Part shown: positions 17,125 through 25,544 of the stretch, one piece after another
Layout: the number at the start of each line of letters is the position of its first letter
How positions within the stretch are numbered: the stretch's first letter is position 1
Assembly (NCBI GenBank): GCA_024222295.1
Contig: JAAEPF010000025.1
Location: 186,001-250,000, forward strand
Direction: 5' to 3'
Source of the DNA: Actinomycetes bacterium
Lineage (GTDB): Bacteria; Actinomycetota; Acidimicrobiia; Acidimicrobiales; Microtrichaceae
DNA: 64,000 bases
Translations under genes and position numbers: made by a program
The notes under the pieces: generated by a model
The model's database searches: none
Seen by the model: the letters and a program-made list of their open reading frames with translations, nothing else
Told to the model about the DNA's origin: nothing

Positions 17125-18095
17125 TGACCCCGGTGCGCATCGGCCTGATCGGCGCCGGGTCCATGGGCTCGCTGCACGCCCGGGTGATTTCGCAGTCGGA
17201 CCGCGCCGAGCTCGCGTGGGTGGCCGACCCCAACCGCGAGGTCGGCGAGGAGATCGCCGGTCGTTTCGGCTCGAGCTGGGTCGAGGGCCCGGACTTCGCG
17301 TCGGTCGATGCCGTGTTCGTGGCCGCCGCAACGCAGTTCCACCATCCGATCGCACTTGAAGTGCTCGACGCCGGCAAGCCGATGCTGGTCGAGAAGCCCC
17401 TCGCCGACACCCTCGAACACTCGACCGAGATCGTGAACCGCTCGGCCGAACTCGGACTCCCCCTGATGTGTGGCTTCCTCGAGCGCTACAACCCGGCAAT
17501 CCTCACCGCGATGGAGTTCGTGGAGAAGCCGATCCACGCCGCCGCCTCCAGGCACTCGCCCTATGTCGCCCGGATCCGCACCGGTGTCGCCTCGGACCTG
17601 CTCATCCACGACCTCGACGTATTGTTGCGGGTGTTCAACGAGGAGCCGACCGCAGCGGAGGGCCACCTCGGCTTCTTCCACCCCGACAGCGCAGAGGGCG
17701 CCGAGGACATGGCCGACGCAATCGTCGACTTCCCATCAGGTGGCATCGGCATGGCGACTGCCAGCCGCACCTCACAGCGGAAGATCCGAACCCTCACCAT
17801 CACCGAGCTCGACCGGCAGATCGAGCTCGACCTCGTTCGGCAGGACATCACCATCTACCGACATGTCGGCAATGCCCCGGTCGAGGACTCCGGCCTCGGC
17901 TACAGCCAACAGACCGTGATCGACATCCCGGTGATCCGCCACCAGCGCGAACCTCTCGCAACGCAGCTCGACCGCTTCATCGACATCCTTGACGGCTCCA
18001 TCGACGCAGATGTCGAGCGTGACTCACTGCTACCGCCACACCTGCTTCTCGAGGTGGTCAGGCGCTCGGCGAGCCGCCAGAACCAGCGTCGCTGA
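17124..18095 (+). CDS. Gfo/Idh/MocA family NAD(P)-dependent sugar dehydrogenase
   Basis: 323 residues. N-terminal Rossmann domain IGLIGAGSMGSLHARVI, then VEKPLADT near residue 90 with the conserved EKP Lys, and LIHDLDVLLRVF near 160 carrying the family His. This family oxidises or reduces a hydroxyl on sugar nucleotides, often C3 of UDP-GlcNAcA (WlbA type), producing the keto-sugar used by DegT aminotransferases. Its coupling to the aminotransferase at 16027 fits that two-step scheme, although the substrate is not proven. Convergent with the secreted-protein gene (3 bp gap). Confidence 0.88.
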   Translation: MTPVRIGLIGAGSMGSLHARVISQSDRAELAWVADPNREVGEEIAGRFGSSWVEGPDFASVDAVFVAAATQFHHPIALEVLDAGKPMLVEKPLADTLEHSTEIVNRSAELGLPLMCGFLERYNPAILTAMEFVEKPIHAAASRHSPYVARIRTGVASDLLIHDLDVLLRVFNEEPTAAEGHLGFFHPDSAEGAEDMADAIVDFPSGGIGMATASRTSQRKIRTLTITELDRQIELDLVRQDITIYRHVGNAPVEDSGLGYSQQTVIDIPVIRHQREPLATQLDRFIDILDGSIDADVERDSLLPPHLLLEVVRRSASRQNQRR

Positions 18096-18098
18096 CCG

Positions 18099-20210
18099 CT
18101 ACTTGACCACCACGGTGCGACATCCCATGCCCGTGTGAGCGCCGTGCCCGAAGTTGATCGCGTAAACACACACGTCGTGAGCCCCCGGAGCGGCAGGGAT
18201 CTGGCGGTCGAAGCCATGCCATGGTCCGGCGTCGGTCCGCATGAGACCGATTCCCAGGTGCGCCTGGTTGGCCGGGCCCAGGTCGATGCTGTGACCATCA
18301 ATGCTCACGTGCACGTCGGTGGGGTCACGCACCCAGCTCGGGTCGATGCTCCAGCCACGAAGGTAGATGTAGCCCTTGCGACCCTCGACGGCCTCAAGTG
18401 TGCCGAAGGGTGACCACTTGGCCGGGTCAGGCAGGTCCACCGGACCGGTTGACGTATGCGTTCGGCGGTTGCCGAGGGGGTCGGTGATCTTCACATGGAC
18501 CCAGTACCGAGCCGGTGGGAAGTCGGCACCAGACCAGTGCACGGTGTTGACACCGGGAGCAACGTTGACGTTCGCGATGTTGCTTGCCCCGTTGCCAAGC
18601 CAGGGGTCGGTGTCGACGAACACCTCAGCGGTCGACCCGGCCTGGTGCGCCCGGTCCTCGAAGCGGATGGGGAAGCTGCCCCCGTAGGGAATGCGGTCGT
18701 CGTGGGCAATCCGGATGTCGTCCAGGTGCCAACTCCTCATGCCCGGATCCTCATGCGGGTCGAACCGCAGCAGATGGACCCAGCGGCTCAGCGGGCCGCC
18801 GAACCCGAGACCGGACTGACCAACGTTCTCGACATCTGCCGGGTTGGCCGTCTTGAGATCCACTGAGTACGTCTGTGGCCCGAGCACCGGGAACACGTCC
18901 TTGCTGCACGTGGCCGGTCCGTTGGCGAGGAACCAGCAGAACCGGGTGTCGAGGCCCTCTCCGGGCACCTGATTGGTGCCCCAGGTGCCGTCGTAGGTGA
19001 TCCGCCACGTGATCCGGTGCCACTCCTCTGCATCGAGTACGGGCCCGTTCCAGAAGGCATCCGTGAGGTACACCTGCGGGTCATCGAACAGGCCTGCCGA
19101 ATGTGCATGAAGCTGCCCACCGAACACCCCGAATTCCGCATTGCGGACATTCGGAAGGCCATCGAACATGGTGAACGTGTCGGCGACGTTGGAGTAGTCG
19201 TTGCCTTCGCCCCGCGTTGCCTCGAACCAGTCGCCTTCGCCTGCCACGTCCGGGTCGAGCACGACGGGCCGGGGTGCCGGGTCGATCGTCACGGCGGGTG
19301 ACGGCGCCGAGAAGTCGCCACCGATCTCGAAGTCGAGGTGGTATGCCCCCGGGACCAACGCACCAAGGTCGACGGTGGACTGGCCGGGACCAAGGTTGTG
19401 GCGGAGCACACCCGCCCCCGACCCCTGATTGGTCGCGGTGCCGTTGTCTGCGGTGTTGGAGTTGTTGTCGTGCCACAGGTTGGCGGTGGCACCGGAGTTG
19501 GTGACGCCCACCGTCGCCGTGCCCGGCTGGTACACCCGTACGCTGTCGATGACTCCCTGAACGCCGGACACGCCCGCTGCCGATGGCTGCCAAGCGAGCC
19601 GGACTATCGGCCCCTGCGTCCAGGGCGTGCCCGCGATGCTGTTGGGCTGGCCCGCATCGGTGTAGCTGTCGGAATCGTTGGCGCCCGTGAGGTCGAGATC
19701 GTATGTGTGCCAGCCCGCCCTCAGGTTGAAGGCCTTGGTGCCCTGGCAGGCCCCGCCTGGCACCTGCCCCGCGCAGTGGTCCCAGACGATGAAACCCGTG
19801 ATGTTGCGGTCGGTGTAGGCACGCACCGCCAGCCGGGTGTACCGCGAGGAGTCGATTGGGCGGTGAGTGGCCTCGCGGTGCTCGAGTACGACCAACTCAT
19901 TTGGAGCCGAGTCCGTGAAATAGAGGCGCCCCGCTCCCCACCACTGGTGGTAGTTGAGTACTCCGTTGGCCATGGAGGTGTTGATGCCCGGGCTCCGGCG
20001 GTGTGGAGTGGTGTCGAAATCCTCCGGATTCGACATGTCCATGGGATCGGCCCACACATCCGTGAAGTACTCAGCTGCCTCAGGGATCGTCACCCGACTG
20101 AGAACGGGCGCCGGTGGAGCCGAGGCAACGGCGGCCTGCGCTGAGGGCACAAGCCCGAACGCGAACACAGCCAACGCTGCAAACACCCCAGTTGCGAGCC
20201 GCGTCTTCAT
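18099..20210 (-). CDS. Large secreted beta-rich protein with C-terminal GCRTVVVK domain
   Basis: 703 residues. Signal peptide MKTRLATGVFAALAVFAF ending near AQAAVA. The body is Gly/Asn/Asp-rich and aromatic with many predicted beta strands, with possible carbohydrate-binding or laminin-G-like folds, but I recognise no catalytic motif. Residues 602-703 form a separate domain with GWSIDP, VCVYAINFG and a terminal GCRTVVVK, matching the last domain of the amidase at 27870-29888. ATG 20210 is chosen for GGAGGA 4 nt upstream and because the signal peptide starts there. Probably surface-located; role unknown. Confidence 0.8.
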   Translation of the reverse strand: MKTRLATGVFAALAVFAFGLVPSAQAAVASAPPAPVLSRVTIPEAAEYFTDVWADPMDMSNPEDFDTTPHRRSPGINTSMANGVLNYHQWWGAGRLYFTDSAPNELVVLEHREATHRPIDSSRYTRLAVRAYTDRNITGFIVWDHCAGQVPGGACQGTKAFNLRAGWHTYDLDLTGANDSDSYTDAGQPNSIAGTPWTQGPIVRLAWQPSAAGVSGVQGVIDSVRVYQPGTATVGVTNSGATANLWHDNNSNTADNGTATNQGSGAGVLRHNLGPGQSTVDLGALVPGAYHLDFEIGGDFSAPSPAVTIDPAPRPVVLDPDVAGEGDWFEATRGEGNDYSNVADTFTMFDGLPNVRNAEFGVFGGQLHAHSAGLFDDPQVYLTDAFWNGPVLDAEEWHRITWRITYDGTWGTNQVPGEGLDTRFCWFLANGPATCSKDVFPVLGPQTYSVDLKTANPADVENVGQSGLGFGGPLSRWVHLLRFDPHEDPGMRSWHLDDIRIAHDDRIPYGGSFPIRFEDRAHQAGSTAEVFVDTDPWLGNGASNIANVNVAPGVNTVHWSGADFPPARYWVHVKITDPLGNRRTHTSTGPVDLPDPAKWSPFGTLEAVEGRKGYIYLRGWSIDPSWVRDPTDVHVSIDGHSIDLGPANQAHLGIGLMRTDAGPWHGFDRQIPAAPGAHDVCVYAINFGHGAHTGMGCRTVVVK

Positions 20211-20255
20211 GACTCCTCCAGCATCCCTACCCATCGGCATGCCGCGGACCCGACA

Positions 20256-21818
20256 TTAGGCTTCGTTGGCGGCCTCCACCGACGCTTTCGGCGCCTCGCG
20301 GCGGGCAGCGAAGAGCACCGCAATCGGCCACAGGGCCGCCGCCAGTGCCACAAGCAGGAGCAAGAGCTTCGGGATTGGGGGGTTCCATCCATCGGCGCCG
20401 ATGTAGTTCTGTATCTGCGCGGGGCCTTCAAGGATCCCGGTCACGTACCGCTGCATGCTCACGATATGGGCCACAACCAACGCCGCCCCGGTGGACACCA
20501 GCACGAGGCCCCCGAGACGCCTGAGTGGAAGCCGGCTGGCCAGCCCCGGATCGTCGGCCGTGAGCATTGCCATCAGGGGGATCCCGACAGCGACCGGCAA
20601 CAGGTAGCGCCCCTGCCATGCGATCCCGTGCTCCGCCGCCACCGGTGCCTGGATCACAACGGGCAACACAAGCGATCCGAACACGAGGCACGCCAGGCCC
20701 GCAACCCTCCATGGGCGGCCCCACATCGCCCCGAACACCACCAGAGCCACGACCACGGCCAGCCAGAGGGCGAGGGTGATGACCACGGGCCCCGTATCGA
20801 GCCAACCGAACACGCTGATCATCTGCCGCACCCAGTCATCAATTCCTGCGGAGAGCCAGATGATGATGTTCTCATTGTCGGGTGCGTAGCCACCCGATAT
20901 CGAGCCGACCTGGTCGGCGGCGCGGGCCCACAACAGGGTGAGTAAGGCCACAACCCCGACCACGGCGGCACCCACCCACACCATTTTCTGGCGCACCAGG
21001 AACCTCACGGCATCGAGCCCGCTGAATGCGGCCGCTGCAACCACCGCCACCAGCAGGTACGCGGGCGAGAGCGTGCGTGAAGGCACCAGCACCACAGCGG
21101 CGCCCACGAACGACCAGAGCGCAAACCTGTCGAGTTCTCCTGAGGCCGCCTTCGTGAGCAACGCCAGAACAGCCGCCCAGGCTGCAATCGCGGCGCATGT
21201 CTCCAGACCGTTCGGGTTCACACTGCCAGCCAGGAAGTGCACCATCGGCGTGGCCGCCACCCACACAGCAAGCAAGGCCAGCTTCGGGTCGAGGATTCGT
21301 CCGAGCGCAGCGACCGCCAAGGTGACCAGTCCGGCGCAAAGCAGTGCAGACGTGATCCGCATCAGGTACACCCCGAGCCCTGATGCAGTGAGCTGTGAGG
21401 GCCATCCGACGAGGGAGTAGTACAGCGGCGTGTACACGCCCGCAGTGGTGACCGAGTCAACCAGGTCGTCGTCTGCTTCCACCTCGGGCGCGCAGTCAGC
21501 GCCTATGGAAGGCTGACCCGCCCAACACCCGGGGATCTCCCCGGAACGGGCGTAGTAGCGAGGAACCTCGACCTCGGTGGCGTATATGTCAAGGCCCGGA
21601 GCTGCCGGGTCCGGGGGCAACAACACCTTCGGCCCGCCCCACTGACCGTGCCACACCGAGGCGGCCCGGATGATGTGGGCAGGTTCATCAGGCGAGCTCA
21701 TGAGCGGGCTGGCAAACACCCACGTGCAGAAACTGAGGGCGAAGCCTGCAAACACGGCCCACAGCCACCACTTCGGCATGGTTCTGGTCGCCGTCAGCGC
21801 GGGCGCCGGGTCCGTCAC
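20256..21818 (-). CDS. Polytopic membrane protein, DUF2142-like
   Basis: 520 residues with about 12 hydrophobic helices. An early extracytoplasmic loop reads SSPDEPAHIIRAASV, the hallmark S-P-D-E-P-x-H motif of DUF2142 proteins, which resemble GT-C polyprenyl-phosphate-dependent glycosyltransferases. It follows rmlD with only 3 bp between, so it is co-transcribed with the rhamnose genes and may transfer a sugar on the outer face of the membrane. That activity is inferred from fold resemblance only. Confidence 0.75.
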   Translation of the reverse strand: MTDPAPALTATRTMPKWWLWAVFAGFALSFCTWVFASPLMSSPDEPAHIIRAASVWHGQWGGPKVLLPPDPAAPGLDIYATEVEVPRYYARSGEIPGCWAGQPSIGADCAPEVEADDDLVDSVTTAGVYTPLYYSLVGWPSQLTASGLGVYLMRITSALLCAGLVTLAVAALGRILDPKLALLAVWVAATPMVHFLAGSVNPNGLETCAAIAAWAAVLALLTKAASGELDRFALWSFVGAAVVLVPSRTLSPAYLLVAVVAAAAFSGLDAVRFLVRQKMVWVGAAVVGVVALLTLLWARAADQVGSISGGYAPDNENIIIWLSAGIDDWVRQMISVFGWLDTGPVVITLALWLAVVVALVVFGAMWGRPWRVAGLACLVFGSLVLPVVIQAPVAAEHGIAWQGRYLLPVAVGIPLMAMLTADDPGLASRLPLRRLGGLVLVSTGAALVVAHIVSMQRYVTGILEGPAQIQNYIGADGWNPPIPKLLLLLVALAAALWPIAVLFAARREAPKASVEAANEA

Positions 21819-21821
21819 GGG

Positions 21822-22670
21822 TCAGGCCCCCAGCCTCGCAACGACTTCCGCGAGCGGCTCGCGGAAGTCGCGGCTCTGCTCGAAGCCGTGCATGCGCCAG
21901 GCCATGTTGTCGAGCACCGAGTTGGCGGGCCGCTTCGCCGGGCGGGGCGGCTGCAGCTCCCCGGTGGAGATCGGACTCACCCGCCCGGGGTCATGGCCGG
22001 CTGCCTCGAACACCGCCTGAGCGAACTCGTACCAGCTCACAGCGCCCTGGTTGGTCGTGTGGAACACGCCCGGCACTCGTTCGACCGCGAGCTTGGTGAC
22101 CATGCGGGCGAGATCGCCGGCGAAGGTGGGATGGCCGATCTGGTCGTCGACGAAGCTGACCGTGTCGTGCTCGTCTGCGAGGCGCAGCAGGGTTTTGACC
22201 ATGTTGTTGCCGTGGTAGCCGCACACCCAGGAGGTGCGGGCGATCGACCAGCGCGGGTCGATCTCCATCTCGCCGCCGAGCTTGGTGCGGCCATAGACCG
22301 ACTGCGGGTTGGGGGTGTCCCATTCCACGTAGGGGGAATCCTTGGTGCCGTCGAACACGTAGTCGGTCGACACGTACACCACGTGTGCGCCAACACGCCG
22401 GGCACCGTCGGCAACGAACCGGGTGGCCGCACAGTTGACCTGGTAGGCGAGGTCGACCTGCTCCTCGCAGGCGTCGACGGCGGTGAACGCGGCGCCGTGG
22501 ATGATCGCGTCGGGCTGGTTGGACGTGATCACCCCGAGCACGTGATCGCGGTCGGTCAGGTCGTGGTCGGGCAGGTCGAGGCCGATCACCTCGTGCTGGC
22601 CCTGAGGCGACAGCAACTCCATGACCTCAGTGCCCAGCTGGCCGTTGCAGCCGGTGACGATGATCCTCAT
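21822..22670 (-). CDS. rmlD: dTDP-4-dehydrorhamnose reductase
   Basis: 282 residues. NADPH-binding IIVTGCNGQLGTEVM at the N-terminus, VYVSTDYVFDGTK with catalytic Thr and Asp region, then YGRTKLGGE giving Y-x3-K. It makes the last step of dTDP-L-rhamnose synthesis, reduction of the 4-keto group. GGAG lies 8 nt before ATG. Gene order rmlA-rmlC-rmlB-rmlD on the minus strand supplies the full pathway. Confidence 0.95.
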   Translation of the reverse strand: MRIIVTGCNGQLGTEVMELLSPQGQHEVIGLDLPDHDLTDRDHVLGVITSNQPDAIIHGAAFTAVDACEEQVDLAYQVNCAATRFVADGARRVGAHVVYVSTDYVFDGTKDSPYVEWDTPNPQSVYGRTKLGGEMEIDPRWSIARTSWVCGYHGNNMVKTLLRLADEHDTVSFVDDQIGHPTFAGDLARMVTKLAVERVPGVFHTTNQGAVSWYEFAQAVFEAAGHDPGRVSPISTGELQPPRPAKRPANSVLDNMAWRMHGFEQSRDFREPLAEVVARLGA

Positions 22671-22692
22671 CGGTCTCGCTCCACGCGGGTGT

Positions 22693-23661
22693 TCACCGGT
22701 TCTTCACCCGGGCCTTGAGCCGCTCCCACCAGTCGCGATTGTCGACGTAGAAGGCGACGGTCTGCTCGAGTGCATCCTCGAACGACGTCTCGGGCCGCCA
22801 TCCGAGTGCCGCGACCTTGTCGTGGGTGATCGAGTAGCGGCGGTCGTGACCCTTGCGGTCCTCCACATACTCCACCGACGACTCGTCCTTGCCGAGCATC
22901 GCCAGCAGGCGGTCGGTGATGTCGCGGTTGGTGCGCTCGTTGCCGGCGCCGATGTTGTACACCTCGCCCAGCTGCCCGTCGCGCAGCACGAGGTCAACGC
23001 CACGGCAGTTGTCGGACACGAACAGCCAGTCACGCACGTTGAGTCCGTCGCCGTAGAGCGGCACCGTGTTGCCATCGAGCAGGTTGGTCACGAAGAACGG
23101 GATCAGCTTCTCGGGGAACTGGTAGGGCCCGTACTGGTTGGACGACCGGGTGAGCACGACCGGCAGGTCATGTGTCTCGTAGTAGGCCAGTGCGATCAGG
23201 TCGGAGCCCGCCTTGGCTGCGCTGTAGGGAGAACGGGGCTGGAGGATGTCGGTCTCGGAGAACGAGCCGTCCTCGATCGAGCCATACACCTCGTCGGTGG
23301 AGATGTGCAGGAACCGCTCCACCTCGGCATCGACGGCCACGTCGCAGAGCACGTTGGTGCCCATGCAGTTGGTGCGCACGAACACGTCGGGATCAAGCAG
23401 TGACCGGTCGACGTGGCTCTCGGCTGCGAAGTGCACCACTGCGTCGTGGCCGGGCAGGTTGGCCCGCACCGAATCGCGGTCGCAGACGTCGCCGTGCACG
23501 AAGCTGAACCGCGGGTTGTCGTCGAACTCGCGGAGCGTCTCGCGGTTGCCGGCGTAGGTGAGCGCATCGAACACGGTTACCGAGTCGTCGGTGTTGGCCA
23601 GGATGTGGCGGACGTAGTTGGAGCCGATGAACCCGGCTCCACCGGTGATGAAGATCCTCAT
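22693..23661 (-). CDS. rmlB: dTDP-glucose 4,6-dehydratase
   Basis: 322 residues. FITGGAGFIGSNYVRH (NAD), AAESHVDRSL, ISTDEVYGS with the catalytic T-D-E triad, PYSAAKAGSDL with Y-x3-K, and RSSNQYGPYQFPEKLIP. All are diagnostic of RmlB. AAGGGAA precedes the ATG. Produces the keto-intermediate for RmlC/RmlD and possibly for the aminotransferases of the locus. Confidence 0.96.
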   Translation of the reverse strand: MRIFITGGAGFIGSNYVRHILANTDDSVTVFDALTYAGNRETLREFDDNPRFSFVHGDVCDRDSVRANLPGHDAVVHFAAESHVDRSLLDPDVFVRTNCMGTNVLCDVAVDAEVERFLHISTDEVYGSIEDGSFSETDILQPRSPYSAAKAGSDLIALAYYETHDLPVVLTRSSNQYGPYQFPEKLIPFFVTNLLDGNTVPLYGDGLNVRDWLFVSDNCRGVDLVLRDGQLGEVYNIGAGNERTNRDITDRLLAMLGKDESSVEYVEDRKGHDRRYSITHDKVAALGWRPETSFEDALEQTVAFYVDNRDWWERLKARVKNR

Positions 23662-23726
23662 TCGTTCCCTTCTCTCAGGTCAGCGCGTCAAGGGCGTACA
23701 GAAACAGTGGCGACAGGTCCCGGCAC

Positions 23727-24302
23727 TCAGGTGCGAAGCGACGAATGGGGCTGCCACATGGGCTCGATCTCGGTGCGCCTCGGGTTCGACCGGTCGCGGT
23801 CCGACAGGATCGGCTCACCATCGATGCCCCAGTCGGCTGCGATGTCGGGGTCGTCCCACGCCACTCCGAGCTCATCAGCCGGGTTGTAGTAGCCGTCGAC
23901 CAGATAGGTGATTGCCATGTCGGTGATCGAGGCGAACCCGTGCGCCACGCCCGGCGGGATGTAGCACCCGAGGTGCTCGTTGGGGCCACCGTCGACCTCA
24001 CCGAGGTCAATCATCTGTGTGGCGCCGTCTGTCGGGCTGCCCTGGCGCAGGTCGTGGAGAACGACCCGGGCGTGACCGAACGGCACATACCAGTAGTCGG
24101 CCTGGTGCAGGTGGTAGTGCAGGCCCACAAGGCAACCGGCCACGCGGTTGCCCCGGTTGCCCTGGATCATCTCGCGCCCACCGGGGATCCACTCGCGCCG
24201 GTAGGTCTCCACGAAGTAGCCGCGGTCGTCGCCGAACACCTTCGGGCGCACGATGTGCACACCGTCGATCAGCTCGCTTGCGGTCACATCTGCCATTGAC
24301 AC
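23727..24302 (-). CDS. rmlC: dTDP-4-dehydrorhamnose 3,5-epimerase-like protein
   Basis: 191 residues, cupin. DDRGYFVETYRREW, then VGLHYHLHQADYWYV (usual RGLHYQ, here V-G-L-H-Y-H), LHDLRQGSPT and CYIPPGVAHGF. The active-site His and the C-terminal Y/H motif are retained, but the RG to VG change and the long tail (residues 165-191) make it a divergent RmlC. Context between rmlA and rmlB supports the assignment. GTG 24302 has AAAGG 6 nt upstream; the ATG two codons later is the alternative. Confidence 0.85.
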   Translation of the reverse strand: MSMADVTASELIDGVHIVRPKVFGDDRGYFVETYRREWIPGGREMIQGNRGNRVAGCLVGLHYHLHQADYWYVPFGHARVVLHDLRQGSPTDGATQMIDLGEVDGGPNEHLGCYIPPGVAHGFASITDMAITYLVDGYYNPADELGVAWDDPDIAADWGIDGEPILSDRDRSNPRRTEIEPMWQPHSSLRT

Positions 24303-24390
24303 GGGGGGCCTTTCGGATCGGGGGCGGCGTGGCGCGTGCCCACGCTAGGTCGAAACACCGGGCGAGTCCCGCCCGACGGGTTTCGGCTCG

Positions 24391-25497
24391 CTACTGGATG
24401 TCGACGTTGCAGTGGTCGCCGATCATGAGCCGCGTGGCAGCGGGACGCTGCTGGGAGCGGCGAACCTCGGTGTCGCGGCCTATCAGCGAGTCGGCAAGGC
24501 GCGGGACGCCTTCAATGATCGAACGGCGCAGGATCACCGAGTGCTCGATCTCGGAGTCGGTCACCCGGCAGTCGTCGCCGACCGCAGTGAACGGGCCGAT
24601 GTAGGAGCGCTCGATCACCGCACCCGACCCGATGACCACCGGACCGCGGATGTGTGAGTCGACGATCTTGGCGCCCGGCTCCACCACCACCCGGCCATCC
24701 ATCTGGCTCTGCGAGTCGATGTCGCCCTCGAACCGGGGCTCGAGGGTCTCGAGAACCCGACGGTTGCTCTCGAGCAGCGGGTCCTTCTTGCCGGTGTCGA
24801 GCCACCAACCCTCGAGCTCGTCGTGACGCACCCGCTGGCCATCATCGATCAGCCACTGGATCGCATCGGTGATCTCGAGCTCACCGCGGTCACTCGGCTC
24901 GATCGACTCCACTGCCTCGTGGATCGCCGCGGTGAACAGGTAGACGCCCACCAGCGCGAGGTTGCTCGGCGGGTTCTCCGGCTTCTCGACCAGCTGCACA
25001 ACGGCGCCCTCGGCGTCGACCTCGGCTACGCCGAAGCGCTGCGGGTCCGGAACCGGGCAGAGCAGGATCTGGGCGGCGGGAGGAGCGGTGTCCTCACCGA
25101 GCCGCTGGCTGGCAGATGCGTGCTTGTCGGCCTCGAACCGGCCGACGAAGTCACCCAGGCCCTGCTGGAGCATGTTGTCGCCCAGGTACATCACGAAGTC
25201 GTCGTCGCCGAGGAACTCGCGTGCGATCAGCACGCAGTGGGCCAGCCCGAGTGGGGCGTCCTGGGGGATGTAGGTGACATTGGCAGCGAATCGCGAGCCG
25301 TCGCCGACGGCCTCCACGACCTCGGGGCCGGTCTCGCCGGTGATGATCCCGATCTCGGTGATGCCCGAGGCGACCATGGCCTCGATGCCGTAGAACAGGA
25401 TCGGCTTGTTGGCCACGGGCACCAACTGCTTGGCGCTCGTGTGGGTGATCGGCCGCAGCCGCGTGCCGGCTCCGCCGGAGAGGATCAGTCCCTTCAC
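24391..25497 (-). CDS. rmlA: Glucose-1-phosphate thymidylyltransferase, long form
   Basis: 368 residues. GGAGTRLRPITHTSAKQLVP is the nucleotidyltransferase signature, with GLAHCVL and VMYLGDNM following and FGVAEVD, VEKP further on. After residue 250 a left-handed beta-helix tail appears (SHIRGPVVIGSGAVIERSYI). Tails of this kind mark the actinomycete long-form enzymes (StrD-like), longer than the 290-residue enteric RmlA. Starts with GTG at 25495-25497. Confidence 0.92.
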   Translation of the reverse strand: MKGLILSGGAGTRLRPITHTSAKQLVPVANKPILFYGIEAMVASGITEIGIITGETGPEVVEAVGDGSRFAANVTYIPQDAPLGLAHCVLIAREFLGDDDFVMYLGDNMLQQGLGDFVGRFEADKHASASQRLGEDTAPPAAQILLCPVPDPQRFGVAEVDAEGAVVQLVEKPENPPSNLALVGVYLFTAAIHEAVESIEPSDRGELEITDAIQWLIDDGQRVRHDELEGWWLDTGKKDPLLESNRRVLETLEPRFEGDIDSQSQMDGRVVVEPGAKIVDSHIRGPVVIGSGAVIERSYIGPFTAVGDDCRVTDSEIEHSVILRRSIIEGVPRLADSLIGRDTEVRRSQQRPAATRLMIGDHCNVDIQ

Positions 25498-25544
25498 GTG
25501 ACCCAGTTCTACCAGCTTCGGGCTGTTTCCACGCGAACGAAGCG